The translations under genes and the position numbers were made by a program. A stretch of 64,000 nt of DNA from Albugo candida (taxonomy: Eukaryota > Oomycota > Peronosporomycetes > Albuginales > Albuginaceae), in NCBI GenBank assembly GCA_905220665.1, contig CAJNAR010000006.1, positions 124,001-188,000 of the forward strand, read 5' to 3'. This document shows, piece after piece, positions 25,163-36,414 of the stretch (positions are counted from its first letter, which is position 1; every line of letters begins with the position of its first letter). The notes beneath the pieces were generated by a model that was not told the origin of the DNA, did not search any database, and worked only from the letters and a program-made list of their open reading frames with translations.

Positions 25163-26545
25163 TTATTCCGCTTTACGACGAGATAGATAGCGCTTTGTTG
25201 CAGCCATGATGATCGGAAAAAGACATCCAATTCCCAGTAAAATTGATGCACTCCAAAAAGGTCTACAAAAGAGCGCGTCATTGATCAGAACTCGAGTGAC
25301 ATTAGGGACGTACGAATGCATAGCCCATATAAGACTCGTAATGCTAGCGATACATGCGATACTGAAAACAGATAGATGAGCTAGATTATTTGACATAAGA
25401 ATGCTGGGTACCTCATCGTAACCGTCATAATCGGCTGTAGTCCTGGATTATGCTCTGCAGATTCAGAAAAGTAACTCGGAATACGAGAATATATGACATT
25501 AAATCCGATGTATGCGATAACGCTTGTGAATATGCGTAAAAATCGATTCTTTTTTACCTAAACAAGAATTAATTCGATGAATAAGCACAAATTACTGGGA
25601 CGACGTACCCTGGTATACAAGTGCTTCTCTAGCATGCTTTCTGGACTTTTGATGCCAGAATCCAGCAGAAAAATAGACTCGCCAGCTTCAGCACGAAATG
25701 GAACGAATCCTGTTCCCGATTGTTGGGCACAAATGCTAACAGTAGCAGCCGGTAAAACATGGAATGATATCCTCAGATCACCAACACTTGGCTGTGTCGG
25801 TGTGTTTCTCAAAATGTAAAAGTAATCGTTTTCAGAGTGCGTCATATCATTAAGGGACTTGTGGGCCATTGATACTCCTCGCCTTTGCGTAAATAGACTT
25901 TGCATATGGTTGAGATTCTGCTTGTTGAGCTTGATTCGATCTCGACGCTCCATTTGATCAATCAGTCGGTCATCGATTTCAAAGTCTCCAAGGGCGACAA
26001 CCTTTGCCTAGGAGGCATAACTTCAATTAGATTGCATACCGAAGCGCAAACAATGATAACATAACTCGTATTATTTTGGATTGATACTTCCAAGCCATAG
26101 AAGACGGATTAACGTGGAACGTGTCGAGAAACATATCGCTATTGATAGCTTCTTCTCGCCATTCCATAGAATAGGTTGCAGACTGCGTCGAGCTCTCCCC
26201 AAAGCCATCGTCTTCTACCTGTGCAGAACTCGTTCTCGTCTCTACCCATTGCATCATCTCCACACTACGAAGCAACCGCACGCCATTTACTGCGATTCCA
26301 AAGCTCTCGTCAGCCAGGAGAGGGTATTGAATAGTGCCATCTTCAAAGGGTTCTTTCGAATGCAAACGACCATAGCAATGGATCAATTCGCCATTCTTAC
26401 TCGAATCGTAAGTTGGTGACGACAACGACTTCACTAATCCGATCGATTCCTCAACGCTTCTAGTGATCCTAACGAGTCCTACTTCCTGATACCCCGTAAA
26501 CAGTGCGGCTGTGCCGATCAAAAGCGTCCCAAGTATTATTTGCAT
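25163..26545 (-). CDS. TMEM43: TMEM43 (LUMA) family membrane protein
   Basis: Four exons (26545-26066, 26007-25609, 25557-25412, 25361-25163) with introns of 58, 51 and 50 nt sum to 1,224 nt, or 407 aa. Human TMEM43 has 400. An N-terminal transmembrane segment (about 3-20) is followed by family signatures: EEGxVKSL-like ITRSVEESIGLVKSL, NGELIHCYGRLH, VEMMQWVET, YSMEWREEAINS, F..NPSSMAW, and later VGDLRISFHVLPA and ICAQQSGTGFVPF. Three C-terminal hydrophobic stretches and a basic KRYLSRRKAE tail complete the family layout. In animals the protein sits in the inner nuclear membrane and ER, where it binds lamins and emerin. Stramenopiles lack those partners, so its role here is unknown. It is co-oriented with the orphan membrane gene and RNR2. 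The start ATG at 26543-26545 opens directly into the signal anchor. Confidence 0.9.
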
Positions 26546-26658
26546 ATGATAAGCTGAGCTTTTATTGCATAAGTAGCCAGCTTTTAGGACGATAAGAAAT
26601 AGAAGCGTTTTGAGACTCTAAGGAATTAAAATACATTGAGCTCCGTAAAATGGAGAAA

Positions 26659-27837
26659 TTAGAAATCTGCATCTAAAGTGAAAACTTGCTCCTTTGCAGA
26701 GACACCAACACCAGATTTCGCATATTCTCCAACGCGTTTCTCAAAAAAGTTTGTTTTTCCTTGCAGAGATATCATATCCATCCAGTCAAAGGGATTAGAA
26801 GCTTGATATAACTTGCTGACGCCAAGTGCATGTAACAATCGATCCGCCACAAACTCGATGTATTGACCCATCAAACTTGAATTCATTCCAATTAGCTCGA
26901 CTGGAAGTGAATCTCGTACAAATTCTTGTTCGATGATAACGGCGTCGGAAATGATTGCATGAATAGAGCCTTCTGGAAGCTTATTTACCAGTTTCGAGTA
27001 CATCAGACATGCAAAGTCACAATGTAGTCCTTCATCACGACTGATGAGCTCATTTGAAAAGCAAAGTCCAGGCATCAATCCTCGTTTCTTCAGCCAAAAT
27101 ATAGAGCAGAATGATCCGGAGAAAAAGATTCCTTCGACGGCCGCAAAGGCTACCACTCTTTCTGCAAACGAGGCATACTTTGGATCGCACCATTTCAACG
27201 CCCATTGTGCTTTATTGGTAACGCACGGGATTGTTTCAATCGCGCACAGTAAATGCTGTTTTTCAGTTGGATCTTTGATGTATGTATCAATCAATAACGA
27301 ATACACTTCCGAGTGTATATTTTCTATTGCAATTTGAAATCCGTAAAAGCATCGAGCTTCGGGGATCTGAACCTCACTGCTGAAATTCATGGCGAGATTT
27401 TCATTGACAATTCCATCACTGGCTGCAAAGAAGGCCAACACGTGTTTGATAAAGTGTCTTTCATTGTCCGATATATTAAGCCAGTCATTCATGTCATGCA
27501 CCAAATCGATTTCTTCTGCGGTCCAAAAGCTTGCCTCTGCTTTCTTATACATGTCCCAAATCTCAGATTGTTGTATCGGAAATAAGACAAAGCGGTTCGG
27601 ATTTTCTCGAAGAAAAGGTTCTGGAAGCAATTCGCCATTCAATTCTTTTTCTTTGAATGAGGAGATTGAGTTGCTATCGCTTAATTCACCACTTTCCATG
27701 TCAAAGTCTCTGAGCGTGTTACTGGACGTCTTCATGTTCTTTGCGAGAGTGGCGTTGAATCCATCGACAGACATTGGGCTTTTCTCTTGAGTAGCAAGGT
27801 TCTTGGCGGGAGTTACTGTTGGTGAAGCGTTCAGCAT
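26659..27837 (-). CDS. RNR2: Ribonucleoside-diphosphate reductase small subunit (class Ia, R2)
   Basis: A single 392-aa exon. The enzyme's small subunit houses the diiron-tyrosyl radical that drives reduction of NDPs to dNDPs in the cytosol. All ligands are present with the spacing of mouse R2: Asp141 (SDGIVNEN), Glu172 and His175 ([10 protein letters not shown]), radical Tyr179, Glu235 (AAVEGIFF), Glu269 and His272 (RDEGLHCDF). The C-terminal heptapeptide FTLDADF, which docks on the large subunit, is intact. Residues 1-75 are a poorly conserved, Ser-rich regulatory-type N-terminus. The start ATG lies at 27835-27837, 43 bases after a good oomycete initiator match. There is no sign of p53R2-type divergence or inactivation. 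Confidence 0.97.
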   Translation of the reverse strand: MLNASPTVTPAKNLATQEKSPMSVDGFNATLAKNMKTSSNTLRDFDMESGELSDSNSISSFKEKELNGELLPEPFLRENPNRFVLFPIQQSEIWDMYKKAEASFWTAEEIDLVHDMNDWLNISDNERHFIKHVLAFFAASDGIVNENLAMNFSSEVQIPEARCFYGFQIAIENIHSEVYSLLIDTYIKDPTEKQHLLCAIETIPCVTNKAQWALKWCDPKYASFAERVVAFAAVEGIFFSGSFCSIFWLKKRGLMPGLCFSNELISRDEGLHCDFACLMYSKLVNKLPEGSIHAIISDAVIIEQEFVRDSLPVELIGMNSSLMGQYIEFVADRLLHALGVSKLYQASNPFDWMDMISLQGKTNFFEKRVGEYAKSGVGVSAKEQVFTLDADF

Positions 27838-27879
27838 ATTGTAAAATCAGGCGGTATGGATTCTTTTTGCTCGTGTAGC

Positions 27880-27893
27880 AAATTGAAAAATGA
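27880..27893 (-). promoter_or_regulatory. Oomycete-type initiator (Inr) upstream of RNR2
   Basis: The minus strand reads TCATTTTTCAATTT, which fits the described oomycete core-promoter consensus TCATTYBNCAWTTT at every position. It lies 43 bases before the RNR2 ATG, where a transcription start is expected. Function is inferred from the match and position. Confidence 0.6.
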
Positions 27894-28076
27894 CACTAAA
27901 AGAAGCGCGCATTCTTCACGAGTTACTTATTGCCTGGATTGTCGGCCAATCAATTTAGCCAAATGCTCTCATTTTATATCAATCAAAACGATTGGCGCGA
28001 AAATCATTTTTGTTTCGGTCATTGTCTCAGAAAAACGTAGTTTAGATTATTACAATCTAGACATGGTTTGAGTCAC

Positions 28077-30350
28077 ATGGAATGGATTCGATGGAGCGAT
28101 GACGAGCTGTATGTATTACTGCAATTGATCAAGGAAAATATCGTGGAATATTTATATGGAACGGAATCACTATTTATGAGTACTCTGCATCAGCATTTCG
28201 CTACCAAAACTCTTGATGAAATTTGTGCGCTAGTGCGAGATTTGATGCTGCGATTCAGTGTCGCGCATGCAACGAATCAACTATTTCGGAGTTCAAATAT
28301 TCAGACAGTGAAAAGCATATATATTCCAGGATTGGATTCGAAAAGTCCATTGCCGACAAAAACTTGCATGCTCCGATTTTTGTACGAGATCATGACTCAT
28401 TTGCCAGAAAATCAGTCTCAAATATGGTTGTTGGATGAGTTACGACGCTTCATCTATAAATTGCGTCAATATCGCCACCTTTTGTCGAAATTACAATCGC
28501 AAGATTTGTTCTTTTCCCGCGTGCAAATCTGGAACAAATCGGTCACGGAAACACGTGAAAAGTTTCTTGCACTCTACCAAATACACCTGAAGCATCAGTT
28601 CGGATCAATGCGACAAAGTGAGGCGAACCAGACTGGTCAGTCTCTGCGACTCGAGGTCCTGAATGAGATATTCCTAGATTATCATGCAAAACAATTGAAT
28701 CTGATCGATATCACAAATATGTGTACTTCGGGCTGGTCTTCGGTACAAGTCCAGCATCTCCTTAGTTTTCTTGTTCAAGGTTTCAGACTTCACAATAAAT
28801 GTGGAATGCCCGAGCTACTCGTACGACTTTGCGACTTTCTAAGTACCTTTCATCACAGCTTGATGCATTCCGAGAATAACCATTTGGCTGTAGAACAAAC
28901 TGGGCCTTCCATTTGGAAAAAGCTGCAAAGTGTACAGAAGGATTTTCAAGATCAGTTAACTAAGACGACATCATTGCGAACAAGTGAGATTTCGATTTAT
29001 TTTGAGGATCCGATGGCGCAAGTTCGGCAGATATTGGTAGCTGGTACGTCTTGAATGATTGCATGCTTGCAGGATTGGGGAGGCAGACCCTGAGCAAGCT
29101 CTTTGAATTAGATTGGAATAATGCAAAAGATGTACATATGATCGGTATACGCTGTATCCGAAGGCTGTGTACGTACAAGTTGAAATATTGGCCTAAAAGA
29201 GATTGATTCTGATATGTAGCGATCATTTACATTTATCGGTATAGGCCTCGAATATTCCACGTCCCGTCGAAAACGTGCTGGCAAAAAAATGGACACTCTT
29301 GAAAGTATCACTCAGACTTGGTCTCTTATGAACACGATAGAAGCCAAGAACTCATCATTAAGCCCAATAGACCTCAATTGGCTGACTGCCCCACAACCTG
29401 AGCAAGATTACTCAGTATTCATAGATACTATCAGCCAAGAGGCTGCTTGGGAATCACACTTGACGTATCGAGTTTGCAAAGCAATGAGTCAGCATATTAA
29501 TCTTTTTCAATCCCATCGGTATACTGCTTTCTACAATGAGGTCACCAAGGCCATTCCCGGTAAAGTGCTTTGAAGTCGTTACAACACCTTGCTGACATTA
29601 TAGTACAGATGTGGAGAAATTTGACTTGATTCTGAATGGGAATATCATTTTGAGAAAAATCATGACACGTACGTCTCGCTGCTTTGATTGATAGTATTGG
29701 AATTTGCAATGTGATATGATTTGTTTAGAGTACATAGATTCGGACGAATCCGACATTTCAACTCCGAGCAATCCACAGGTTGTATTAAGAGAAATCGCCG
29801 AGTCATTCGTTGATTTGAATCAAGGCGATACTATTGGAACTATAGCAAGTAAGCAGGGCTCGCAAGCTGATCAAAATGGCCAATGTGATACGGATGGTAA
29901 GTCACACTTTATTGTCCACATGACGCGGACGAGTGCTTACAATTGAAATTGGAATTTCTTACTTGTGGATTCATTGTAGGTCCGTCTGCAAATCAATGTG
30001 ATACGTACCTATCTGGCAACCAATTTAGGAAAATAGAAAAACGAAAACGACTAGGAAGGCTATGCCAATCCCATCAGACTTCCACTATAGGACCTCTGAG
30101 ACGCCAGCGTAAAAGAAAACTATCACGAAGCTTGAAAAGATGTGGACCAATCTGCCCAAACGATCTGCCTGGAGATGTATTTGATGGCTTGCCTTGTGTC
30201 CAAAAATCGATAACTGCTGAGAATAAATTTCCAGTGCGAAGTAGGAATCGACGAAAGCACGATGTTTGTCATGAGCAGCAGTGGATGGATCTGGTTGAAC
30301 CAATGGAAGCAGATGTTATTTTTTTTGGGACAATAAATGCCACGCATTGA
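28077..30350 (+). CDS. Orphan six-exon gene with tryptophan-rich N-terminus and basic C-terminus
   Basis: Exons 28077-29043, 29073-29168, 29245-29559, 29609-29668, 29729-29896 and 29980-30350 all join in phase 1 and sum to 1,977 nt (658 aa). The N-terminus MEWIRWSDDELYVLLQLIKE resembles the opening helix of a Myb/SANT-like module, but the rest of that fold is not evident, so no family is assigned. Exon 1 is largely helical. Exon 5 is acidic and Ser-rich (YIDSDESDIS). Exon 6 is strongly basic (RKIEKRKRLGR, RRQRKRKLSRSLKR), which suggests a nuclear protein. The first intron would be only 29 nt (29044-29072). An alternative 50-nt intron (29037-29086) keeps the same frame and drops seven codons. 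The first in-frame ATG was chosen; the preceding frame opens at a TTG. A chromatin or transcription role is inference. Confidence 0.6.
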
Positions 30351-30877
30351 CAGATATGATGTATTTGGACAAGAAACAAGATTTCGAGCTCACATATAAC
30401 AATATTGGACAGCAGAGTTATCACAACATACGACCTACGACGTGAAAATTGTCCAAGTGGATGCCACACACAAAGTTATCAGCGATGGGTTTCGCTGAAG
30501 ACAGAGCGACACTATAACACTCTTTGGAGAGCAGTACATACATACTCGTCATACTGGCGAACAAAGAAAACTCACAATGATCAGAGTATATGACTCGATA
30601 GAAAAGGCGCCAGCATTTCCCGTCTTTTGTGGTCAGGGAATTCGCTTGTCTATTTCTTCTAGCAGCAAGCGCAAAGGACACAGTAGCCTACGTCGCGATC
30701 TCCACGTTTTTATTTTCTAAAAGTCCGTAACTTATAAATCCATCGAATGTACTATACGAAAGAGAGTGACTTATTGTCTCCCGCGTGTGAGCTCATCTAT
30801 AGAGTCCACGATGTCATAACTACCGCTTACTATCCATCGGAGCGTTGTGACAGTTACCGTCCAGTCATTCTCGGTGC
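30351..30877 (+). other. Intergenic region without supported genes
   Basis: About 530 bases between two plus-strand genes. Short open frames on both strands lack start context, splice-extended structure or recognisable motifs. The region presumably contains the 3' UTR of the upstream gene and the promoter of the LRR gene. Confidence 0.4.
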
Positions 30878-32863
30878 ATGGTGGCAGTTACCGCGCCAAA
30901 TGACACATTGGTGCGCATTGCCGCATTACAAGTTGCACAAAATGGTACTCTCATTGAGATACTTGACAATTTAGCGCTTCTATCACTCGAGTCGCGACTT
31001 GCAATTTTCTACCAACTATCGGATATTCGATTGCGGCAACTCGAATGTGTAGGCACACGTCCAGGCGAAATGTATAACACTCGTATTGGGGAATACAATA
31101 CGGAGCTTCAGATTATGTGGAGCTTAAAACATAAACTCGGGTGGGAGGCACCTCAGAATTATACATTGAAGTATTTGCATTTGATGCGCTATAACGAAGG
31201 GGCCATGACAACCTGGGCAGAATTCACTGACCGCATCCTCGAGATCAAACAGGAGTGGGAATCTAATCAGGCTCTAAGGTACTTTGATCCACGTCGAATC
31301 TACTGGGAAAATCATTTTCGGGACCATGTATCGAGAAGCCATCGAGATAATGCTGCCACTTTGGAGGAATTTATCGATATATTGGATCAGTTATATGAGA
31401 ACATCGTGTCGCTTGTCAAATTAAATAGTCGCGACATTGATGAGTACACTGTGGAGCGTATTGTGAGATTGAAAGCTTTACAGAAAATTGAGCTACATCA
31501 TCCTCCCAAGAGACATCGGATTTCGCAGGACTCGGATGAGACAACTATATGGTCACTTTTTCTGCAGCTATTGCAGCGTCAGCGTGTGGTATGCCAACTT
31601 GGATTGTATCACGGAAATCTACAATCGACACAGCTGCTCGATCTTTCCGAAGCTTTGCGCAGTCGAGTTGACAGATTTGGCCCGGCTGCGGGAATGAATC
31701 GTTTTGAGTTGGTTTCAATAAAACTCACGGATGATCGCTCGGACAAAGCAGCATCTTCTGATTGCTCCACAGAATCTAACGCTGTCGACACGCTTTGTGC
31801 AACCATAAAAAAGCTCGAATATCTTAAAACTCTCAGAATTTCTGGTTCTTTCTTCACAAGCGGATCAACAAGTATGGAACGATCGGCTGCAAAGCTCGTA
31901 TGCACTGCGTTCCATTTACCCAAATTGAAATCGTTGTGCTTGGACCATGGTGATTTGGAGGACAACGTCTTTGAAAGAGCACTAAACTCGCTCATTTCGC
32001 CAGCGACGCCACCAATGATGTGCTCTATCACAAGCATTCATCTTGGGGATAATTCCATCACAGCTCAGACACTAATAACGCTTTGCCAGGTCATTTCTAT
32101 AGGACAATGGAAGCTGAAACGTCTAGATCTGCATGGAAGCTTGGGTATCGGGGACGAAGGAATTGATTCCCTTGCCCGCATTCTGGCTAATTCCGATTCA
32201 TGTTCACTGGAAGATTTGGATTTGAGTAATTGTAACTTGAGCGTCGATGGAGTTCGAATGCTTTGCACAGCTCTCGAAACAAATCATTCCATGCAACGGA
32301 TAAACTTGAGCAGTAATTTTTTATCTCCGCTATTCGGTGGCTTATTGGCAAACCTTCTTCAGTGCAACACAACTTTGAATACACTTCAGTGTGAATATAT
32401 CGGATTGACCGATGCTGGCTGCACTGACGAACTGATTCGTGCATTACAGAACAATTTAGCACTGACTGGAATCACACTGGGCAGCAATCGGTTGGGAGAC
32501 AATGGTAGTACAAAGGTATTTGACGCACTGATAAAAAGAAGCTTGAAAAAAACATATTTGAAAATCGACCTCACTGGAAATCTTATAACTTCAGTTGGTT
32601 TGAATCAAATGTTGATGATGCTTCAACAACAGACACACAATGAAGTCTTGGACCGGAATGCCATATCATCAAACAAAAGGGCTCGTTACAGCTTGTATGG
32701 TACCAGATCGAAGTCAGATGTCGAACCTGACTCAACCCGCCCTCCAAAGATCGAGCAACTCATTTTGCTTGATAATCGCTTTGATACGACAAATTGTGAC
32801 TTGCGTCAAATGCGTAAATTTATATATAGCGTGGAAGCTAACGAGTGGACGAGGTCTCAGTAG
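30878..32863 (+). CDS. Leucine-rich repeat (RNI-like) protein
   Basis: An intronless 661-aa protein. The N-terminal ~230 residues are helical and polar, with no recognised domain. From about residue 240 there are ribonuclease-inhibitor-type LRRs with recurring L..L.L..N.L...G...L motifs, such as LKRLDLHGSLGIGDEGIDSL, LEDLDLSNCNLSVDGVRMLC and ITLGSNRLGDNG. Such repeats make a curved protein-binding surface and are typical of RanGAP and NLRC-like scaffolds. The C-terminus carries a basic insertion (SSNKRARYSLYGTRSKSD) between repeats. No signal peptide, kinase or membrane segment is seen, so an intracellular scaffold is most likely. Start: the ATG at 30878. It differs from the RanGAP gene at 59697-62375 and is not an obvious duplicate. 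Confidence 0.75.
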   Translation: MVAVTAPNDTLVRIAALQVAQNGTLIEILDNLALLSLESRLAIFYQLSDIRLRQLECVGTRPGEMYNTRIGEYNTELQIMWSLKHKLGWEAPQNYTLKYLHLMRYNEGAMTTWAEFTDRILEIKQEWESNQALRYFDPRRIYWENHFRDHVSRSHRDNAATLEEFIDILDQLYENIVSLVKLNSRDIDEYTVERIVRLKALQKIELHHPPKRHRISQDSDETTIWSLFLQLLQRQRVVCQLGLYHGNLQSTQLLDLSEALRSRVDRFGPAAGMNRFELVSIKLTDDRSDKAASSDCSTESNAVDTLCATIKKLEYLKTLRISGSFFTSGSTSMERSAAKLVCTAFHLPKLKSLCLDHGDLEDNVFERALNSLISPATPPMMCSITSIHLGDNSITAQTLITLCQVISIGQWKLKRLDLHGSLGIGDEGIDSLARILANSDSCSLEDLDLSNCNLSVDGVRMLCTALETNHSMQRINLSSNFLSPLFGGLLANLLQCNTTLNTLQCEYIGLTDAGCTDELIRALQNNLALTGITLGSNRLGDNGSTKVFDALIKRSLKKTYLKIDLTGNLITSVGLNQMLMMLQQQTHNEVLDRNAISSNKRARYSLYGTRSKSDVEPDSTRPPKIEQLILLDNRFDTTNCDLRQMRKFIYSVEANEWTRSQ

Positions 32864-34280
32864 AAGCAGCCAAGTAGCGATCAATGCTAGGAAATAACAC
32901 GTGATTTCGTGTTTGGGAAGTCACGAGAGATGTTTTAGCGCTGTGAGTATTGTCAGTGATACGTCGATCGGAAAAACTGCGAAAAATGACTGAAGCTAAG
33001 TCCCTGCAGCTCTGATGCAACCCAGCTATATTGCAAATTTGCAATCGTGGGAAACAGTCCGAACGCTTTGATTCTTTGTTTTGTGACTATCTGGCAAAGA
33101 CGACGGAAAGGCCTAAGAGCACTCATCTTGGGATCGACTGGCCGCTGGAGATAATATATCATCGAGAGGTGGATGTATACTTATAGGACCATCGATCTAA
33201 ACGACTATATCAGACATCTGCGCACTCGTATGAAATGATCATATCATGTATGATCATTGTTCGTATCGTAGAGGACCTAAAGGAAGATCATGCGAGCACA
33301 GCTCGTGGAACAGAACCAAAACTTCAATCACTCTTCCTTCCTCAAGAAAGTGTGGTCGTCGCACATACAAAGCTTGTAATCACAAATGTTGAATTGCAGG
33401 AAATGAGTATCCATTTCTTGGTGAAAGCCGTCACCAACATAAGGTCAACCCACTAGAAGAAAGCATTTACAGCCCGCGCATTTGACTAAGACCGTTTAGT
33501 CGGCTATCATCAGACGTTTGTGGAGACACGAAGTAATTGGTCAGCACAGGCTTTGCCTAAAACATTCGCACAACTTGATCATGTCTGGGCCTTATATTTT
33601 ACATATACGATCAGCATGGCCGCCACCTCAATATATCGCTCCAGCGGAAGCAAAAGTTCTGATCATCTTTCTAGAACCAACGGGGATCGATATGTACACC
33701 AAGAATTTCATGGGAATGCATTGCCATCTGAGAGTTTGTGCAGATTACGGATGGATTAAAAGTATACAACAAAAGCCTACGCGCCTACCAATGGACAGAA
33801 CGATGTCAGCACTCAGGGTCAGATGAATCAGACAATGACACAGAATGGATCAATCAGCTGCAACTTTTCAGCAGATTGAAATTGGGCGCGCAATCACCCA
33901 ATCGACAAATAATACCATTTCATAAGTAGAATTGACAAGCACGTAGCTGATGGAGTCGTCCCATTGTATCACATGACCAATTGTTGTAGACAATTGGTGT
34001 CTGGTGATATTGAAGTGAAAGCAGATGGGTAGGCATGATTGCTTCAATGCAAGCGCTAATCTCAGCAAAAAAGACACAAATGTGATCATAGCCACTTTAT
34101 TTATGACCATAAACTAAACACTTTGTCGCAATCATGTTTAATCACTCGGCTACACAATCTCAGGTGATTCCTGTAGCCATTTGTGGCGGAAATGTAATAT
34201 ATTAATATATACTACCAGCCAATCTTTTGTGATCTAATGCTATAAGCGTAGTACGGTACACATCAGCGTGGCTTAGCAAG
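32864..34280 (+). other. 1.4-kb region with coding-like fragments but no closable gene
   Basis: Several plus-strand stretches look protein-like but lie in different frames without a clean splice path. They include SRKCGRRTYKACNHKC near 33355, KNFMGMHCHLRVCADYGW near 33705, GSDESDNDTEWINQL near 33815 and KHVADGVVPLYHMTNCCRQL near 33945. The last two recall the acidic ...EW and ...ADGxxP...C pieces of the VEFS box of Su(z)12-type Polycomb proteins. This could be a multi-exon gene that was not resolved, or a decayed one. Confidence 0.25.
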
Positions 34281-36210
34281 ATGTCGATTGATGACGATGA
34301 AATGGCATCCTTCTTGGGCCCTAAAATGCACATCCGCAACGTATTTTTGACTGGAAATGATCGAACACGGTAAGAAAGTCATATAGTCGAGCTTACCCTC
34401 AATGCTATCTTTTATTCAGCGTAGAGCTTTTCGACCGCGAGCTAGCTGTATTGTTCTATTCTATACTCATTGTGGTGGCACAAATTACATGATTTTTGTG
34501 ATATCAGAATGCAATTAACGCAGAGTATATTGGACAAATATTTGGATCTTTGGAGCAATCGCTGAAAGAGCTCACAGCGCTGGATATTTTCACATCGATC
34601 GACGTGAAACTTGACAAAGGTTTTCACCAGCGCGAGCAATGTTTAAATTGGTTCATTACCTTTTTAAATAGGAAAGGAATGTCAGGATGATGAAGTGGAT
34701 GTCTACATTAATGTGAAAGAGAAAAGCTGGAGAAAGATTAAGATTGGCGCAACTACAGACGGGAGTGAAGAGACCGCGGTAGGATTTCTATTATGTTGTG
34801 AGGGATTTTGGCTAACAACAACGCTTAGGAAACATCGTGTACTCTGACAAATGCATTTGGTAACGCTGAACGACTCACCTTGTCAGCATCATATGGGAGA
34901 ACTGGAAGCAATACTGAATCAGCCACCTTGATCCAGCCTCGTTTCATGGATCTTCCACTCACGCTGAGCACTAGTGCTACAAATGAACTTCATGTGCGAA
35001 CTTCATTGTAACATTATGGCTGTCATTGTAAATAGCTCATTTTTTTGTCTTGACCAGAGTCATGAAGCATTCAGCTCGTATAGTGAAAAAGTACGCGGTG
35101 CGCTACTTGCTCTTTGCGACGAGTTTGGTAGACACGAATTATCTCTTCATTGCGGATGGCGTGATATTATCCCGAAGCGGGACAAGCTTATTTCGACGAT
35201 ATTTCATGCCTCGCCTAGCATCTTGGCCCAAGCACAACCTTCAGTGAAAACGAGCGTGAAATACACTTATCACGATGATGATCGTGATAATCCAATGCTC
35301 CCATGCTACGGGAGCCTACTCCACTGTAGGTGAGTGCCAAACGGTGCAAGTTGATGGGTGACTGACATCTTTCACTCTTGTCATAGTACGGAAATCGCTG
35401 GGCTCTATGGTGACGTCAAATTTGTCAAAACAGAAATTGCAGCGCAGAAGCATAAATCATTTGGGCCGACAATGTATCAGCTTCCTTTGCTTAACTTCAG
35501 CCTTTCATCACGATTCGGTCTTTGTACACGTTACGCAAGCAAACAAGCAATTCTCTCTCACTCTCAACTGGTGCAGGTCTGTTGAAAACAATTGGAGATA
35601 ATGAGCAACAAGATAGTCGTATTAGCGACAGATTCTTCTTGGGCGGTCCTCTTAGCTTGCGTGGATTCCATTTCAAGGTCGGTTGTGAAGTCACTAGTCA
35701 AGCTTCACTGTATTATTCTTTTGAATAGGGAGTCGGGCCTCGAGCATCACCCGCACAAGGTGGAGTTCCATCAGGCGATGCTTTGGGTGGGGATGTATTT
35801 TACACCGCAAGTGCACATATTGGATTTCCATTTCCGTTTCCAGTGCTTGCTGTAAGCATCATTATATGCTATTTATTCAGAGAATGGTGATTCAGCTCAA
35901 AATCCTGCACAGACGCTAGGATTACGTGGACAGGTTTTTGGAAGCATAGGCAACCTCACTACTTGGGATCGCGTCTTGAACAAGAAACGATGGATGCGGA
36001 ATCTTGTTAGCGATACACGCCTTAGCATTGGAATGGGATTGGTGCTACCATCAAGCTTTGGGCGGCTGGAAGCTAGCTACTCGTGGATTGTCAACGCTCT
36101 TCAGCATGTAAGCAAAGGGCTTCATTACTTCATTCTCAAATAATAGCACTTTGTACTGAAAGGATAACATACGACGAGGGCAAGTTGGAATCGGAGTGTC
36201 ATTTACATAG
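34281..36210 (+). CDS. SAM50: SAM50/Tob55 mitochondrial outer-membrane beta-barrel insertase
   Basis: Eleven small exons close in phase and sum to 1,377 nt, or 458 aa (human SAM50: 469). They are 34281-34369, 34420-34447, 34508-34619, 34672-34778, 34829-34993, 35058-35329, 35387-35523, 35577-35677, 35729-35851, 35913-36107 and 36163-36210. The N-terminal third forms a POTRA-like domain (RVELFDRELA...LKELTALDIFTSIDVKLD). The rest is an Omp85 barrel, with LSLHCGWRDI, VKYTYHDDDRDNP, GLYGDVKF and the family-defining ISDRFFLGGPLSLRGF motif in the L6 region, then GLRGQVFGSIGNL. The C-terminal strand VGIGVSFT ends in the aromatic-rich pattern of Omp85 barrels. The protein folds and inserts beta-barrel proteins such as VDAC and Tom40. 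The boundary of exon 10 could instead fall after a ttcagag acceptor, adding a short loop. Confidence 0.92.
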
Positions 36211-36414
36211 ATTAACGAGTACTAAAGTAATACATATGGAAATCTAATTGTGATGCAACAAAAAATACGATACTCATATGTACTCTATGTCTTTGACTGC
36301 TAGCCAAGCTCGAAATCTGTGACTGATAGCAGCCAAGTATATACTATATGTTGAATCCAGAACGATGCGCGTAGACAACGCGGGTGGTCAAAAAGGGTTG
36401 ACGCCATCGTGGCA

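Noticed and set aside
33518..33826. 102-codon plus-strand frame as a stand-alone gene
   Set aside because: It begins at TTG, lacks a recognisable domain apart from a loose Cys/His motif, and overlaps other coding-like frames. It is kept only as part of the unresolved region.
35407..35601. Alternative frames at the exon 7/8 boundary of SAM50
   Set aside because: Only the 53-nt intron at 35524-35576 restores the conserved alignment up to ISDRFFLGG.
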